Source: JBCDGZ01 sp038750655
Lineage (GTDB): Bacteria; Bacteroidota; Bacteroidia; Chitinophagales; Saprospiraceae
Length of the DNA stretch: 63,635 bases
Assembly: GCA_038750655.1 (NCBI GenBank)
Contig: JBCDGZ010000022.1
Location: 1 to 63,635 of the forward strand
Direction: 5' to 3'
The position numbers were made by a program, and so were the translations under genes. The notes below the pieces were generated by a model. The model saw only the letters and a program-made list of their open reading frames with translations. It had not been told where the DNA came from and did not search any database. Shown one piece after another: positions 8,930 through 18,343 of this stretch. How positions within the stretch are numbered: the stretch's first letter is position 1; each line of letters begins with the position of its first letter.

Positions 8930-9382
8930 ATGTGGTCACAGCACACCGGGTGCCTCATGGAGCTTGAAGCCATCGAAGGCACCTGTTACAGCATTAAATG
9001 GTTACAGGATACACTCAGTTTATCCATCCACTGTTCCTCTGAAGAGAAAATAAATGAGATCATCTCCACTTATTTTCAGACCGGCAATCAACTTCATTTG
9101 TTCATTGCTACCTATGCCGATACCAGCGTTGGTGTAATCGGTATCGAACAACTCTCTGCTACTCATGCCGTCATTCGCCACATTGCTGTCGATCCAGATT
9201 TGCAATGGAAGGGCATTGGCCGCTTCATGATTGAAAACATCGAACGGCAATTCCGACTCCAAGTCCTCAGCACCGAAGCTGATGACTTGGCCGCACTCTT
9301 CTTCGAGGCCTGCGGCTTCCAATTGGAACGTATAGAAGCTTTTGGGCCAGAGCGGTACCGATGTACGAAGGTCCTGCTTTAA
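8930..9382 (+). CDS. GNAT family N-acetyltransferase
   Basis: 150 residues. The acetyl-CoA pyrophosphate loop is QWKGIG within VDPDLQWKGIGRFMIENIE, preceded by the strand HAVIRHIAVDP, as expected for the GNAT core; the C-terminal FFEACGFQLERIEAFG matches motif B. The acceptor substrate cannot be predicted. ATG at 8930 is used; a second Met (MELEAIEG, 8957) is also possible. Divergent from the VOC gene, convergent with the saccharopine-dehydrogenase-like gene with only 3 nt between stop codons. Confidence 0.85.
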   Translation: MWSQHTGCLMELEAIEGTCYSIKWLQDTLSLSIHCSSEEKINEIISTYFQTGNQLHLFIATYADTSVGVIGIEQLSATHAVIRHIAVDPDLQWKGIGRFMIENIERQFRLQVLSTEADDLAALFFEACGFQLERIEAFGPERYRCTKVLL

Positions 9383-9385
9383 TGC

Positions 9386-10564
9386 CTAGCCCGCAACCAC
9401 TCCATTTTTCTCATCAACCTCTTCTGCCCACTTTCCATAAATCGCCGATACAAAAGGACCGTTGATAAAGGCATCTGCATCAATTTGGCTTTGAAAAACG
9501 GGGCCTGTCCATTGGCCCGTAAGCAGCATGTAGGCGGCCTCGCAGAGCGGTGCAGCGGTGGTCGACTGTATGGCCCGTAGGGTTTTGGTACCAATAGTTA
9601 CCGGTTTGATGTGGTAAGACTTTTCGATAGCGCGTAGGATGCCCTTGTGGTCTTTGCCGCAGACTGAGGCGTAGACAATGACCATATCATCCTCGACGCT
9701 GGGAATGGTTTCCTGCATGATGTCTTGCAGTTTTTTCACCCTTTCCTCGTTATCGGGAATATCTGCCAATGTACGCTGTACCCATTTGTAATGACCGGGG
9801 TAGCGCAAGGTTTTGTAGTCCAGATCAACAACTTTGCCTTCGAAGGCGTCGGGCAGATCGGCGGCACCGCCCGAAGTCAGGTTGTCTTCATACGTCACCC
9901 CATCGATGATAATGGTTGATAGCTCGGATAAGGCGGGCAGGCTGCGCTTGCGCCCCTTGCGGATCACGATGGTATCTTTTAAATACTCTGTTGCTACTCC
10001 TACTGGACTCCAGGTAAAGCCATAGAAATAAGGGGGTTCTGCATTGCGGGTTAAGGCCCCTACTTTCATACTGATCTTTTTGACCTTCTCCACTTGATTG
10101 GCTGCACAAAAATCCTGATAGAGCTTACTGCCCAGCACATTGATAAAGCCCGGGGCTAGTCCAGTTTGTAGGATAAAGCCAGTTGGAGCATCGGTAGCTA
10201 TACGAGTGACTTCCTCGGTTTCCTTGACATATTCGGTAAGATTGGCGTAGTGGAGTCGGTATTGGCGGGCCAGCCGTGCAATGCGAGGAGCCTGACTTCC
10301 GGGCAGGCAATCCAGTACAATATCACACTTTTCAAAAATAGCAATCATGGCCTCATCCGCTCCTTCCCAGGGCATGGTAAAAGCCTGGGCGGCTGGTCGA
10401 CCACAGCCTTCTTCGATCCAGCGAGCCGCCTCGTTAGCTGTTTCGCTGTTGACATCACCGATAAAAATTTCGCAAGAAAGTTGATCGCTGGCGGCGAGGA
10501 TGAGCCCCGCTGCTCTGCCGATGCCTCCGGCACCTACGATCGCAATGAATTTTTTTTCTGACAT
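9386..10564 (-). CDS. saccharopine dehydrogenase family NAD(P)-binding protein
   Basis: 392 residues. An N-terminal Rossmann fold starts with AIVGAGGIGRAAGL (residues 8-21), followed by acidic GDVNSETA where the nucleotide ribose would bind, and the C-terminal part resembles the saccharopine dehydrogenase catalytic domain (FILQTGLAPGFINVLGSKLY). The family includes saccharopine dehydrogenase/reductase and carboxynorspermidine or lysine-degradation enzymes; the present gene is not next to a lysine pathway gene, so the substrate is open. Single gene. Confidence 0.85.
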   Translation of the reverse strand: MSEKKFIAIVGAGGIGRAAGLILAASDQLSCEIFIGDVNSETANEAARWIEEGCGRPAAQAFTMPWEGADEAMIAIFEKCDIVLDCLPGSQAPRIARLARQYRLHYANLTEYVKETEEVTRIATDAPTGFILQTGLAPGFINVLGSKLYQDFCAANQVEKVKKISMKVGALTRNAEPPYFYGFTWSPVGVATEYLKDTIVIRKGRKRSLPALSELSTIIIDGVTYEDNLTSGGAADLPDAFEGKVVDLDYKTLRYPGHYKWVQRTLADIPDNEERVKKLQDIMQETIPSVEDDMVIVYASVCGKDHKGILRAIEKSYHIKPVTIGTKTLRAIQSTTAAPLCEAAYMLLTGQWTGPVFQSQIDADAFINGPFVSAIYGKWAEEVDEKNGVVAG

Positions 10565-10803
10565 GGAATAACTAGATTTTATTTGGTATAAGGCTATACC
10601 CCTAGCAGCGCCGATTAATCATTGCGGTTTGTTTATTACTACTAGGGGTTTTCTAGTAAATAGATCGATTTTAAATTAATCAATATCTATTCCTAAATAT
10701 GCGGTCGCAAAGATGCTTTAATTATTTTTTTTATCATTGCGTTATTTAAGAAATTATACGATTTACCGTTTAGAATACAAATACAAACTTTGATGGTTCT
10801 CGC

Positions 10804-13719
10804 ATGAAACAGGCATTACAAGCGCTTGCTGAACAATTGGAAGGCGATCTACATTACGATGAATTGATGCGCCGTCTCTACGCAACAGACGCCTCAGTAT
10901 ATCGGGCGCTGCCGCTGGCGGTAGCCTTACCTCGCCATACGGAAGATATTCGGACCATCATCCATTTTTGCCGTCAGCAGGGCTGCTCACTAATTCCACG
11001 TACGGCAGGGACTTCTCTGGCGGGGCAATGTGTAGGGGAGGGGATTGTGGTAGATGTGTCTAAATACATGAATCAGGTCCTCGAAATCAATGTTGAAGAA
11101 CAGTGGGTGAGGGTAGAACCGGGAGTGGTTCGAGATGAACTTAACGCCCTGCTTCGGCCTCATGGATTGTTTTTTGGCCCCAATACGTCAACTGCCAATC
11201 GTTGTATGATTGGGGGGATGGTGGGAAATAATTCCTGCGGAACGACCTCCATTGCCTACGGCTCTACCCGTGACCATACCCTAGAGCTAGAGGTCCTGCT
11301 CAGCGATGGCAGCGAAGCTCGATTCAGCGCGGTAGATTCCGCTTCTTTTGAGCAAAAACGAAAAGGCGAAGGCTTGGAAAATCAACTCTATCGGCACATT
11401 GTGGAGGAATTAAACCAAAAGGACCAGCAAGACGAGATCAGAGCGCAGTTTCCCAAATCCAGCATCCATCGTCGCAATACCGGCTACGCCGTCGATCTGC
11501 TCCTGGAGTCCAGTATCTTCAGCGCCGACGGCCCCGATTTCAACTTCTGCCAACTACTCTGCGGCTCCGAGGGGACCCTGGCCTTTACGACGGCCATCAA
11601 AATTCACGTCGACCCCCTACCGCCTCCAGCTGCCGTTCTGCTTTGCGCCCACTTCCACAGCCTGGACGCCTCCCTACGAGCAACCCAAATGGCGATGGAA
11701 TTCCATCCCTACGCCTGCGAGCTGATGGATAAAATCATCCTGGATTGTACCAAAGAAAATATAGAGCAGCAGAAAAATCGCTTTTTTGTGGATGGCGATC
11801 CTGCGGCCGTACTGATTGTTGAGCTGAGAGGCGTCACTCCGGAAGCGGCTACCCAGCAGGCGGAGCAACTAGAACAACAGCTCCGTAAAGCCGGGTTGGG
11901 CTACGCCTATCCCAAGGTCTATCCCCCCAATATTCCCAACGTCTGGACCCTTCGCAAAGCCGGGCTAGGCTTGCTGGCCAACATTCCTGGCGATGCTAAA
12001 GCCGTAGCCTGCATAGAAGATACCGCCGTAGCCTTAGACGATTTGCCTGCTTACATCCAAGAATTCAATAGCATCATGGAAGGCTTTGGCCAGCAAGCCG
12101 TCTATTACGCTCACGCCGGTGCCGGCGAGCTGCACCTGCGTCCCATCCTCGACCTTAAAACCGAACAGGGCCGGGCCGATTTCCGGGGGATCAGTGCTGC
12201 GACAGCCGCCCTGGTCAAGCGTTATCAAGGCTCCCTGAGTGGAGAGCACGGTGATGGTCGCGTACGAGCCGAGTTCATTCCAATGATGGTCGGTGAGCAA
12301 AACTACGCCCTCTTTCGCCGCATCAAACAAGCCTGGGACCCCCAGAACCTCTTCAATCCCGGCAAGATCGTCGATGCTCCTCCCATGGATACCTCTCTGC
12401 GCGACGAGGTTCCCCCTCCACCCGCCATCGAAACCGTACTGGACTTTTCCGCTACTGGCGGCTTCCTGCGCACTGCCGAAAAATGCAATGGTTCCGGCGA
12501 CTGCCGCAAACTCTCTCTCTCCGGCGGTACCATGTGCCCTAGCTACCAAGCGACGCGCAATGAGCGCGACACGACCCGAGGCCGGGCCAATGCCCTTCGC
12601 GAGCTGCTGAGCCATCCCGGCTCCACCTCCAATCCCTTCGATCGCCAGGAGCTGCGAGAAGTCATGGACCTCTGTCTGTCCTGCAAAGGCTGCACCTCCG
12701 AATGCCCTTCCAATGTCGATATGGCCAGTATGAAGGCTGAATTCTTGCATCAATATTACAAGAGCCATAGCATTCCGTTGCGCAGTCGTCTGATTGCCAG
12801 CAATGCTCGCCTCAATCGCCTAGCTGCGCTTTGGCCGAGCCTGAGCAACTGGCTGCTTTCTTCGACTTGGGTAAAGCAACTGCTTGGCTTTGCCCCCCAG
12901 CGGTCTGTTCCCGCCTTACAGCCGCAATCCTTGAGGCGCTGGCTGCGGCAGCATCTGTCTCGGCTAGAAGTGGCGCAGCCACAGCGTGGGACGTATTACT
13001 TCTTCTGTGATGAGTTTACCAACTTCTACGATGTTCAGATTGGGATACAAGCCATTCAGTTACTGGCCCGCTTAGGCTACGCCCCACAGTTTATCCCCCA
13101 CGTGGAGAGCGGTCGGGCACATCTGTCGAAGGGCTTGCTGCCGGAGGCCCGACGCTTGGCCATCCAAAATGTCCAGCACTTCAAAGACCAAGTCACCGCT
13201 GCAACTCCATTAATAGGCATCGAGCCTTCGGCCATCCTCAGTTTTCGGGATGAGTACCCCCGCCTGGTGGATCAACCTCTAGTGGCAGCGGCCCGCGAGC
13301 TGGGCGCCCACGCCCTCCTGATCGACGAATTTCTGCATCAGGAGATGGAAAAGGGTAACATTACCGCCGATGACTTCACCAAGACCCCTCGGAAAATTCT
13401 GCTGCACGGTCATTGCCACCAAAAGGCTCTATCGGAGGTCTCAGCCACGGCCTGGATACTAGGGCTGCCAGAGGGCCACGAAGTCGAGCTGATCCCTTCG
13501 GGGTGTTGCGGCATGGCGGGCTCCTTTGGCTACGAGCAGGAACATTACGAGCTGAGTATGCAGATTGGGGAGTTGGTGCTGTTTCCGGCGCTGCGTGCAG
13601 CGGGGGAGGAGGTTTTGGTAGCCGCTCCGGGGACCAGTTGTCGGCATCAGATTGCGGATGGTACGGGGCGGCGGGCCTTGCATCCGGTGGAGATTTTGTA
13701 TGCGGCGTTGAGGGAGTAG
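10804..13719 (+). CDS. fused FAD-linked oxidase/Fe-S oxidoreductase (YdiJ-like D-2-hydroxyacid dehydrogenase)
   Basis: 971 residues combining a GlcD-like flavoprotein and a GlcF-like iron-sulfur part. Residues about 20-190 form the FAD-binding domain (RTAGTSLAGQCVGEGIVVDVSKYMNQVLEI; NNSCGTTSIAYGSTRDH), about 200-540 the FAD-oxidase C-terminal domain (SGEHGDGRVRAEF; LFNPGKIVD), then two cysteine clusters (CNGSGDC...MCPSY and CLSCKGCTSECPS) that can ligate 4Fe-4S clusters, and a CCG-type domain (HCHQKAL; SGCCGMAGSFGYE). E. coli YdiJ and relatives of this length oxidise D-2-hydroxyglutarate or D-lactate and pass electrons to the quinone pool. The precise hydroxyacid is not deducible. Single gene. 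Confidence 0.92.
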   Translation: MKQALQALAEQLEGDLHYDELMRRLYATDASVYRALPLAVALPRHTEDIRTIIHFCRQQGCSLIPRTAGTSLAGQCVGEGIVVDVSKYMNQVLEINVEEQWVRVEPGVVRDELNALLRPHGLFFGPNTSTANRCMIGGMVGNNSCGTTSIAYGSTRDHTLELEVLLSDGSEARFSAVDSASFEQKRKGEGLENQLYRHIVEELNQKDQQDEIRAQFPKSSIHRRNTGYAVDLLLESSIFSADGPDFNFCQLLCGSEGTLAFTTAIKIHVDPLPPPAAVLLCAHFHSLDASLRATQMAMEFHPYACELMDKIILDCTKENIEQQKNRFFVDGDPAAVLIVELRGVTPEAATQQAEQLEQQLRKAGLGYAYPKVYPPNIPNVWTLRKAGLGLLANIPGDAKAVACIEDTAVALDDLPAYIQEFNSIMEGFGQQAVYYAHAGAGELHLRPILDLKTEQGRADFRGISAATAALVKRYQGSLSGEHGDGRVRAEFIPMMVGEQNYALFRRIKQAWDPQNLFNPGKIVDAPPMDTSLRDEVPPPPAIETVLDFSATGGFLRTAEKCNGSGDCRKLSLSGGTMCPSYQATRNERDTTRGRANALRELLSHPGSTSNPFDRQELREVMDLCLSCKGCTSECPSNVDMASMKAEFLHQYYKSHSIPLRSRLIASNARLNRLAALWPSLSNWLLSSTWVKQLLGFAPQRSVPALQPQSLRRWLRQHLSRLEVAQPQRGTYYFFCDEFTNFYDVQIGIQAIQLLARLGYAPQFIPHVESGRAHLSKGLLPEARRLAIQNVQHFKDQVTAATPLIGIEPSAILSFRDEYPRLVDQPLVAAARELGAHALLIDEFLHQEMEKGNITADDFTKTPRKILLHGHCHQKALSEVSATAWILGLPEGHEVELIPSGCCGMAGSFGYEQEHYELSMQIGELVLFPALRAAGEEVLVAAPGTSCRHQIADGTGRRALHPVEILYAALRE

Positions 13720-14089
13720 GTTGTTAAAGATGAGGTGTGAAGAAGGCCATTATTCGGAGGAGTTTAGCGATTGATATAGTTGGGGGCTTTGGGAGGGCCC
13801 ACCCTCTACGCCGCCACCGCCAACCCGCCTGTTTTTAATTAAGCCCCAACCACAGCAGGTCAGGTCTTGCAGTACGGATTGCAAAAACTCCTCAAAAATG
13901 ATGGCATCCCTTTTCTATCTAGGCCTTCAGAAGAAAAGGGCGATATGTAAGCTGGAATTGCCAAAGTATTCGGTCGGAGATGATTTCGTGCTGTTGAACA
14001 ATGGCAAAGGTCAAAGTTGCTATAAAGGTAAAACAAAATGTTTGATGAGGCAAGTGCTGAAGGGAGAAAGGTGTTTTTGTAAGAGGAAT
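13720..14089. other. gene-free convergent gap with several hairpins
   Basis: 370 nt between convergent genes. It holds three inverted repeats: 13779-13789 with 13841-13850 (one bulge), the nested 13793-13797 with 13802-13806, and a perfect 9-bp pair 13908-13916 with 13932-13940. A frame at 13898-14155 overlaps the meaB end and does not look like a protein. The repeats may act as terminators for both genes. Confidence 0.5.
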
Positions 14090-15172
14090 TTAATCTTTTG
14101 GACGACCACTCACAAACATCTCCAGAAGCATCTGCGCGGCCTGCGTCGCCGATAGCTGCCCTTCCAAGACTGCTTTTTCGATCTCCGGCAGTCGATTTTT
14201 AATGGATTCCTGTTCAAAGAATAAGGTTTTTAATCCTTCATTGATCTCCTCGTAGAGCCAGTAGTGGGCTTGCCTACGGCGGCGCTCCTGAAAATAACCA
14301 GAACCCCTGCCTTTCTCCACATACTGATCAACCAAATCCCAGATATTGGTGATGCCTTTGTTTTCCAGTGCGGAGCAGAGGACGACTTGCGGCGTCCATT
14401 GGCTTTCCTTGGGGGGAAAGAGGTGGAGGGCATTGCGGTATTCGCGCTTGGTGCGCTTAGCCAGCGAGAGACGATCGCCGTCGGCCTTGTTGATGGCGAC
14501 GATGTCGGCCATTTCGACGATGCCGCGTTTGATGCCTTGCAGCTCATCGCCCGCGCCGGGGAGGAGGAGCAGGAGGAAGAGGTCGACCATAGAGTGGACG
14601 ATGGTTTCGGACTGGCCGACGCCGACGGTTTCGATGAGTAGGGTATCGAAGCCGGCGGCCTCGCAGAGTAGGATGGTCGCGCGGGTTTTTTGGGCAACAC
14701 CGCCGAGGGAGCGGCCGGCGGGGGAGGGGCGGATGAAGGCTTGTTGGGCCGTCGATAGGCTGGTCATGCGGGTTTTATCGCCCAGGATGCTGCCCTTGCT
14801 GACTTGGCTGGAGGGATCGATGGCGAGTACGGCCAGTTGATGACCTCGGTTGATGAGCAGCTGCCCGAGGGCTTCGATGAAGGTGCTTTTGCCTACGCCC
14901 GGTGAGCCGGTGATGCCGATGCGAACGGAGGGCTTACGATGGGGGAGGCATTGTTCGATGATGGTTTGAGCCAATTGCTGGTGTTCGCTGCGGGTACTTT
15001 CTACGAGTGTGATGGCCTGGCTGAGCAGGATACGATCGCCTTCGAGGATGCCTTTTACGTAGTCGGCGGCGGAAAGCCCCCGGCTTTTGTTGCGCAATCG
15101 ATGGCGAGCCACCGCCGGGTTGATTGCTTTGCGACCTTTAGAAGCCGGTTGATCCTTTTTTTGCTCGTTCAT
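14090..15172 (-). CDS. meaB: methylmalonyl-CoA mutase-associated GTPase MeaB
   Basis: 360 residues. G3E-family P-loop GTPase that guards methylmalonyl-CoA mutase, gating delivery and repair of its adenosylcobalamin cofactor. Walker A is GSPGVGKST at residues 89-97, followed by LAVLAIDPSS, DKTRM, the Mg-binding ETVGVGQSE and the base-specificity NKADGD, all family hallmarks. A mutase beta subunit is encoded about 1.9 kb away at 17052, consistent with the role, although an unrelated lipoprotein gene lies between. The ArgK name is an older synonym for this family. Confidence 0.95.
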   Translation of the reverse strand: MNEQKKDQPASKGRKAINPAVARHRLRNKSRGLSAADYVKGILEGDRILLSQAITLVESTRSEHQQLAQTIIEQCLPHRKPSVRIGITGSPGVGKSTFIEALGQLLINRGHQLAVLAIDPSSQVSKGSILGDKTRMTSLSTAQQAFIRPSPAGRSLGGVAQKTRATILLCEAAGFDTLLIETVGVGQSETIVHSMVDLFLLLLLPGAGDELQGIKRGIVEMADIVAINKADGDRLSLAKRTKREYRNALHLFPPKESQWTPQVVLCSALENKGITNIWDLVDQYVEKGRGSGYFQERRRRQAHYWLYEEINEGLKTLFFEQESIKNRLPEIEKAVLEGQLSATQAAQMLLEMFVSGRPKD

Positions 15173-15736
15173 GGCAAGCTAAATTAGAGTTAAAGTTTTT
15201 TAACACCCTAGAAACAGCAATTTTAACATTTTAGCAAACTGCTGATAACCAGTACTTTGAGAATAAACGTTCTTAACACTTTGGCCATTTATTGCCCGTC
15301 ATAAGTTAAAGAATCTTAAGATGCAGTTTAGGGGCCTTATCAGCGTTTTAAGGGCTAGATTTTCACCAAAAATAGTGATAGTTTCGTAGAAAATACTCCG
15401 AATAAGATTAAATATTAAATGAGCGTTAGCCGTGGTGGGTCGGCAATTTTCTAATAATTTATTTGTTCACCCAGGTAATTATTAGACTCTCTTACGATTG
15501 CTTGCCTCCACGGTATAACTTTTATTGCCTTTTCGTGACCTCTTTCTTTTCTACCCGTCTAAATTAGCAAAAGTCAAGGATTTCTTAAATTGTGATTCCA
15601 GATCAGCAATCATGGTCAAAAACCCTTACCTTTGCACACGTTTAAATGAACAGTAACTACACCCATACGGAAGTATTCTCTTTCCGTCAATTCAGAACCT
15701 TTTAATTTTAACAACCATATCAAAACCTATTTCGAA
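15173..15736. other. long divergent intergenic region
   Basis: 564 nt between meaB (minus) and the lipoprotein gene (plus). I see no coding frame or tRNA. It is AT-rich, contains a -7 element at 15627 and a leader of about 100 nt before the lipoprotein start. The length is unusual for this window and could hide a small RNA, but no clear structure supports one. Confidence 0.5.
15627..15634 (+). promoter_or_regulatory. Bacteroidota -7 element upstream of the repeat lipoprotein gene
   Basis: TACCTTTG matches TAnnTTTG. It predicts a transcript with a leader of roughly 95-100 nt before the ATG at 15737. Confidence 0.5.
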
Positions 15737-16978
15737 ATGAGAAATTTGTCACTAGTTTATTTGCTCTTTGTTGCTGTTGCCATCTTTGGCCTTAGCTCTT
15801 GTAGCGAAGATGAAACCCCCGGTGGGTCCACCGTACTTGGCCCTAGTCTAAGCTTGTTGGCCGATGCTGGTTTTTTGACTACAGATACGGATATTAATGC
15901 TGGCGAGTCCTTCAGCCTACGAGTACAAGCTATTATTGGCGACAACCCACTGAACTCTATCGTCGTCAAAGAAGATGGTGTTGCAATTGATCACACCCTG
16001 AACCGCATCCTTTTCAATGGTGCTGACGACGATGCTAATCCTAAGCTGCTCTTTGGTGATGATAAAAATGGATTGACTTGGGATATTGAAATCACTGGTC
16101 ATGACAGCGGAACACGCACTTATGAAGTTGAAGTAACGGATGAAGCCAATAATACAGATTTTGTCACTATAGACATTACCGTTCCAAGTACACCACTCGC
16201 TATTGCTTTGAGTAGTGGTGGGACTACAATTGAAACGGTACCTACCGCAGTGGTACAGCTTAATGTTAGAGCGGATAGGGGAGCTAGCCCCATTGATTCT
16301 ATCAGCGTTACTGAAGACGGTGTATTGATGACTGACCTGAGCCGGCTGCGTTTTCGCGATATTGCTAACGAATTTAGCTCTAATCCACTCTTGATGGAAG
16401 GAGACGATAAAAACGGCTTCGATACGGATTTATACATCGAAGTTACTGACGTTGCAGGGACTTATGAGTATGTAATCACCGTTGTGGCTGAGGATCTTAC
16501 GGAAGCCTCTTTGACCATTACGATTGTCTCTGGTACGCCAATCGATGATGAGTTTACCGCAATCATGGTGTCTAATGCCAGTGGCCAGAACCTGGGTGGG
16601 CTTGACCTGAGTGTACCTGTAGCCGTACGTTTTGATTCTATTGCTGCTAACATCAGAGACCAAGGAATTGACATCAACATGCAGATGGATAGAAACTGGA
16701 TTCAAAAAATTGAACCAGTGAATGGTGCGGTCTTGCGTGGACTGGATATGGGACAAATCGATAACTTTGATTTCGATGCTATCGACACCAAAGAAGCTAT
16801 TATCGGTACTTTTAGCAATGGGGTTGATCTGAGCGAAAGTGCGGTGGTTAATGTCGACGACATCTTCATCGTTCGCGATAATAACGATTACTATCTGCTG
16901 AAGGTAACAAAAGTGGAAGTTACGACGAACAATAACGATGACTTCTACGAATTCTCTATCAAGCAGGCTAAGGAATAA
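15737..16978 (+). CDS. lipoprotein with two tandem beta-sandwich-like repeats
   Basis: 413 residues with a lipoprotein signal (hydrophobic core, lipobox LSSC, acylated Cys about 22) followed by SEDETPGGS, a typical Bacteroidota surface-export-like acidic linker. Residues about 35-150 and 152-265 are homologous repeats: each has an SIxVxEDG strand, an LxRxxFxxxxxxxxxNPLL-like segment and a GDDKNG turn, ending in VTI..V. They look like Ig- or cadherin-like modules. The last 145 residues are a different domain that I do not recognise (FIVRDNNDYYLLKVTKVEV). Function is unknown; it is probably a cell-envelope or surface protein. Ends at a hairpin terminator. Confidence 0.85.
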   Translation: MRNLSLVYLLFVAVAIFGLSSCSEDETPGGSTVLGPSLSLLADAGFLTTDTDINAGESFSLRVQAIIGDNPLNSIVVKEDGVAIDHTLNRILFNGADDDANPKLLFGDDKNGLTWDIEITGHDSGTRTYEVEVTDEANNTDFVTIDITVPSTPLAIALSSGGTTIETVPTAVVQLNVRADRGASPIDSISVTEDGVLMTDLSRLRFRDIANEFSSNPLLMEGDDKNGFDTDLYIEVTDVAGTYEYVITVVAEDLTEASLTITIVSGTPIDDEFTAIMVSNASGQNLGGLDLSVPVAVRFDSIAANIRDQGIDINMQMDRNWIQKIEPVNGAVLRGLDMGQIDNFDFDAIDTKEAIIGTFSNGVDLSESAVVNVDDIFIVRDNNDYYLLKVTKVEVTTNNNDDFYEFSIKQAKE

Positions 16979-17013
16979 TTAGACCTACTTAGCTTAGACT
17001 AAAAAGGAATCAG

Positions 17014-17050
17014 CGATCCGAAGTGCAGCCTGCATTTCGGATCGTTGTAT
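17014..17050 (+). terminator. intrinsic terminator
   Basis: CGATCCGAA (17014-17022) pairs with TTCGGATCG (17036-17044), with inner GTGC/GCAT pairs extending the stem, then a TTGTATTTTA tail. It lies between the convergent lipoprotein and mutase genes. Confidence 0.75.
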
Positions 17051-17051
17051 T

Positions 17052-18149
17052 TTAGGGCTGCGCCAAGGTCTGCCAACTCTGCTCCACCATCTTGCGGGTC
17101 AATTCTTCGATGTAATAGCTACCCGCTGCGGGGTCGACAACCCGATCCAGATAGCTCTCCATCTTAAGCAAATGCTGTAGGTTGCGGGCCACGCGGCGGG
17201 TGAAGGTGTTCGGAACTTCGATGTGCGCGTTGGCTGGCAGGACGTAGAGCCGATCGATACCGCCAAGGATGGCCGACATGGCCTGGGTGGTGGCGCTGAT
17301 CATGTTGCTATGAATATTGTCGACGTAGGCGGCGGAGTCGGTATGGGCTTCGATAGCGGCGGGAGCGGCGGGAGCGCCGTAGGCTTGGAGCAGATTGGCC
17401 CATAGGAGGTGTAAGGCCCGGAGGCGGGCCAGCTCGGCAAAGTACTGCTTGCCGATGGCTACAGAGAATTGGAACTGAGCGGCAATTTGCTCGACGCTCA
17501 GGCCATTTTCGCGGAGCTGGTGCAGCCTATCGCTAGCTTGGCGAATGGCCTGCTGTAGGGCGGAGAGTTGCTGCGCAGGTTGTTCGATCCGTAGGGTTAG
17601 GGCCTTGAATGTGGGCAGCTGTGTGTAGCAGTGGTGGAGGAAGGGGAGGAGCTTGGCAAGGTCACCATTGCTGACTTGCCAACTGCCCTGCAAACCGCTG
17701 AGATCAGCGGACTGCGCCTGAGCAATAGCCACTAGCTCATCAATATAGGTCGTTTGAGCCTCTGCAATGACAAAATGTACGGAGATATAGCTCAAGTGAA
17801 TCCCTTCCAGCAAAACCGCTAGGTGCTCAAAGTGATCTGTCAATTCAAAGCGTAGTGCATTGGCGCCTTTGGCCAAGGCTTCGAGGGCCAGTGCGTTGGC
17901 TGTTTTGGCATCTGAGACCTTAATGGACTCGCCAATTTGCCAATCATTATTGGGAGCTGAAGGCGGTTGAATCCTGGGGCGCTGTTGGGCATCTTCAGGG
18001 TGGAAAACCGGCGACATATCCAGCGTATTATCGATCTGCCACTCCAAATCTTCGAAGGGCCGCCCTTTGAGGTCACCCGTGATCTTAGCGATCCATTCTT
18101 CCTTGCGAATACCCTCAAATTCACTAAATAGATTTTGGTGATCGTCCAT
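17052..18149 (-). CDS. mutA: methylmalonyl-CoA mutase beta (small) subunit, short form
   Basis: 365 residues resembling the TIM-barrel part of the non-catalytic mutase subunit. The N-terminus EEWIAKITGDLKGRPFEDLEWQI and the C-terminal AAPAAIEAHTDSAAYVDNIHSNMISATTQAMSAILGG and DRVVDPAAGSYYIEELT segments are family hallmarks. The usual C-terminal cobalamin-binding-like domain is missing, so the protein is much shorter than classical MutA. It would partner a MutB subunit that is not in this window. The stop is immediately followed by the terminator, so the truncation looks natural rather than due to a frameshift. Confidence 0.85.
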   Translation of the reverse strand: MDDHQNLFSEFEGIRKEEWIAKITGDLKGRPFEDLEWQIDNTLDMSPVFHPEDAQQRPRIQPPSAPNNDWQIGESIKVSDAKTANALALEALAKGANALRFELTDHFEHLAVLLEGIHLSYISVHFVIAEAQTTYIDELVAIAQAQSADLSGLQGSWQVSNGDLAKLLPFLHHCYTQLPTFKALTLRIEQPAQQLSALQQAIRQASDRLHQLRENGLSVEQIAAQFQFSVAIGKQYFAELARLRALHLLWANLLQAYGAPAAPAAIEAHTDSAAYVDNIHSNMISATTQAMSAILGGIDRLYVLPANAHIEVPNTFTRRVARNLQHLLKMESYLDRVVDPAAGSYYIEELTRKMVEQSWQTLAQP

Positions 18150-18285
18150 TAGATTTATTGATATTAGAGGCCCTCATAGACCTGATTTTAGCCAGTTTTA
18201 CTGCTTAGTAAAAGTAAAATAATTCCAAAGGATTTTCTTTGTCAGACAAAGAAAAATTTTGTCAACAATTTTGGTATAAATACGT

Positions 18286-18293
18286 TATATTTG
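18286..18293 (+). promoter_or_regulatory. Bacteroidota -7 element upstream of iscS
   Basis: TATATTTG matches TAnnTTTG, about 50 nt before the iscS ATG, in the AT-rich divergent gap with mutA. Confidence 0.55.
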
Positions 18294-18343
18294 CATTAGA
18301 TCACCTTTTAATTGGAATCAATCTAAATAAAATTAGTCTGGAC

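Noticed and set aside
13898..14155. Plus-strand frame of 85 codons in the gap after the FAD/Fe-S gene
   Set aside because: It runs into the end of meaB on the opposite strand, is composed of basic low-similarity sequence and lacks a promoter-like element or recognisable domain.
18239..18343. Longer iscS start from a TTG
   Set aside because: The extension contains the probable promoter and has no family similarity; the ATG at 18344 matches the family start.
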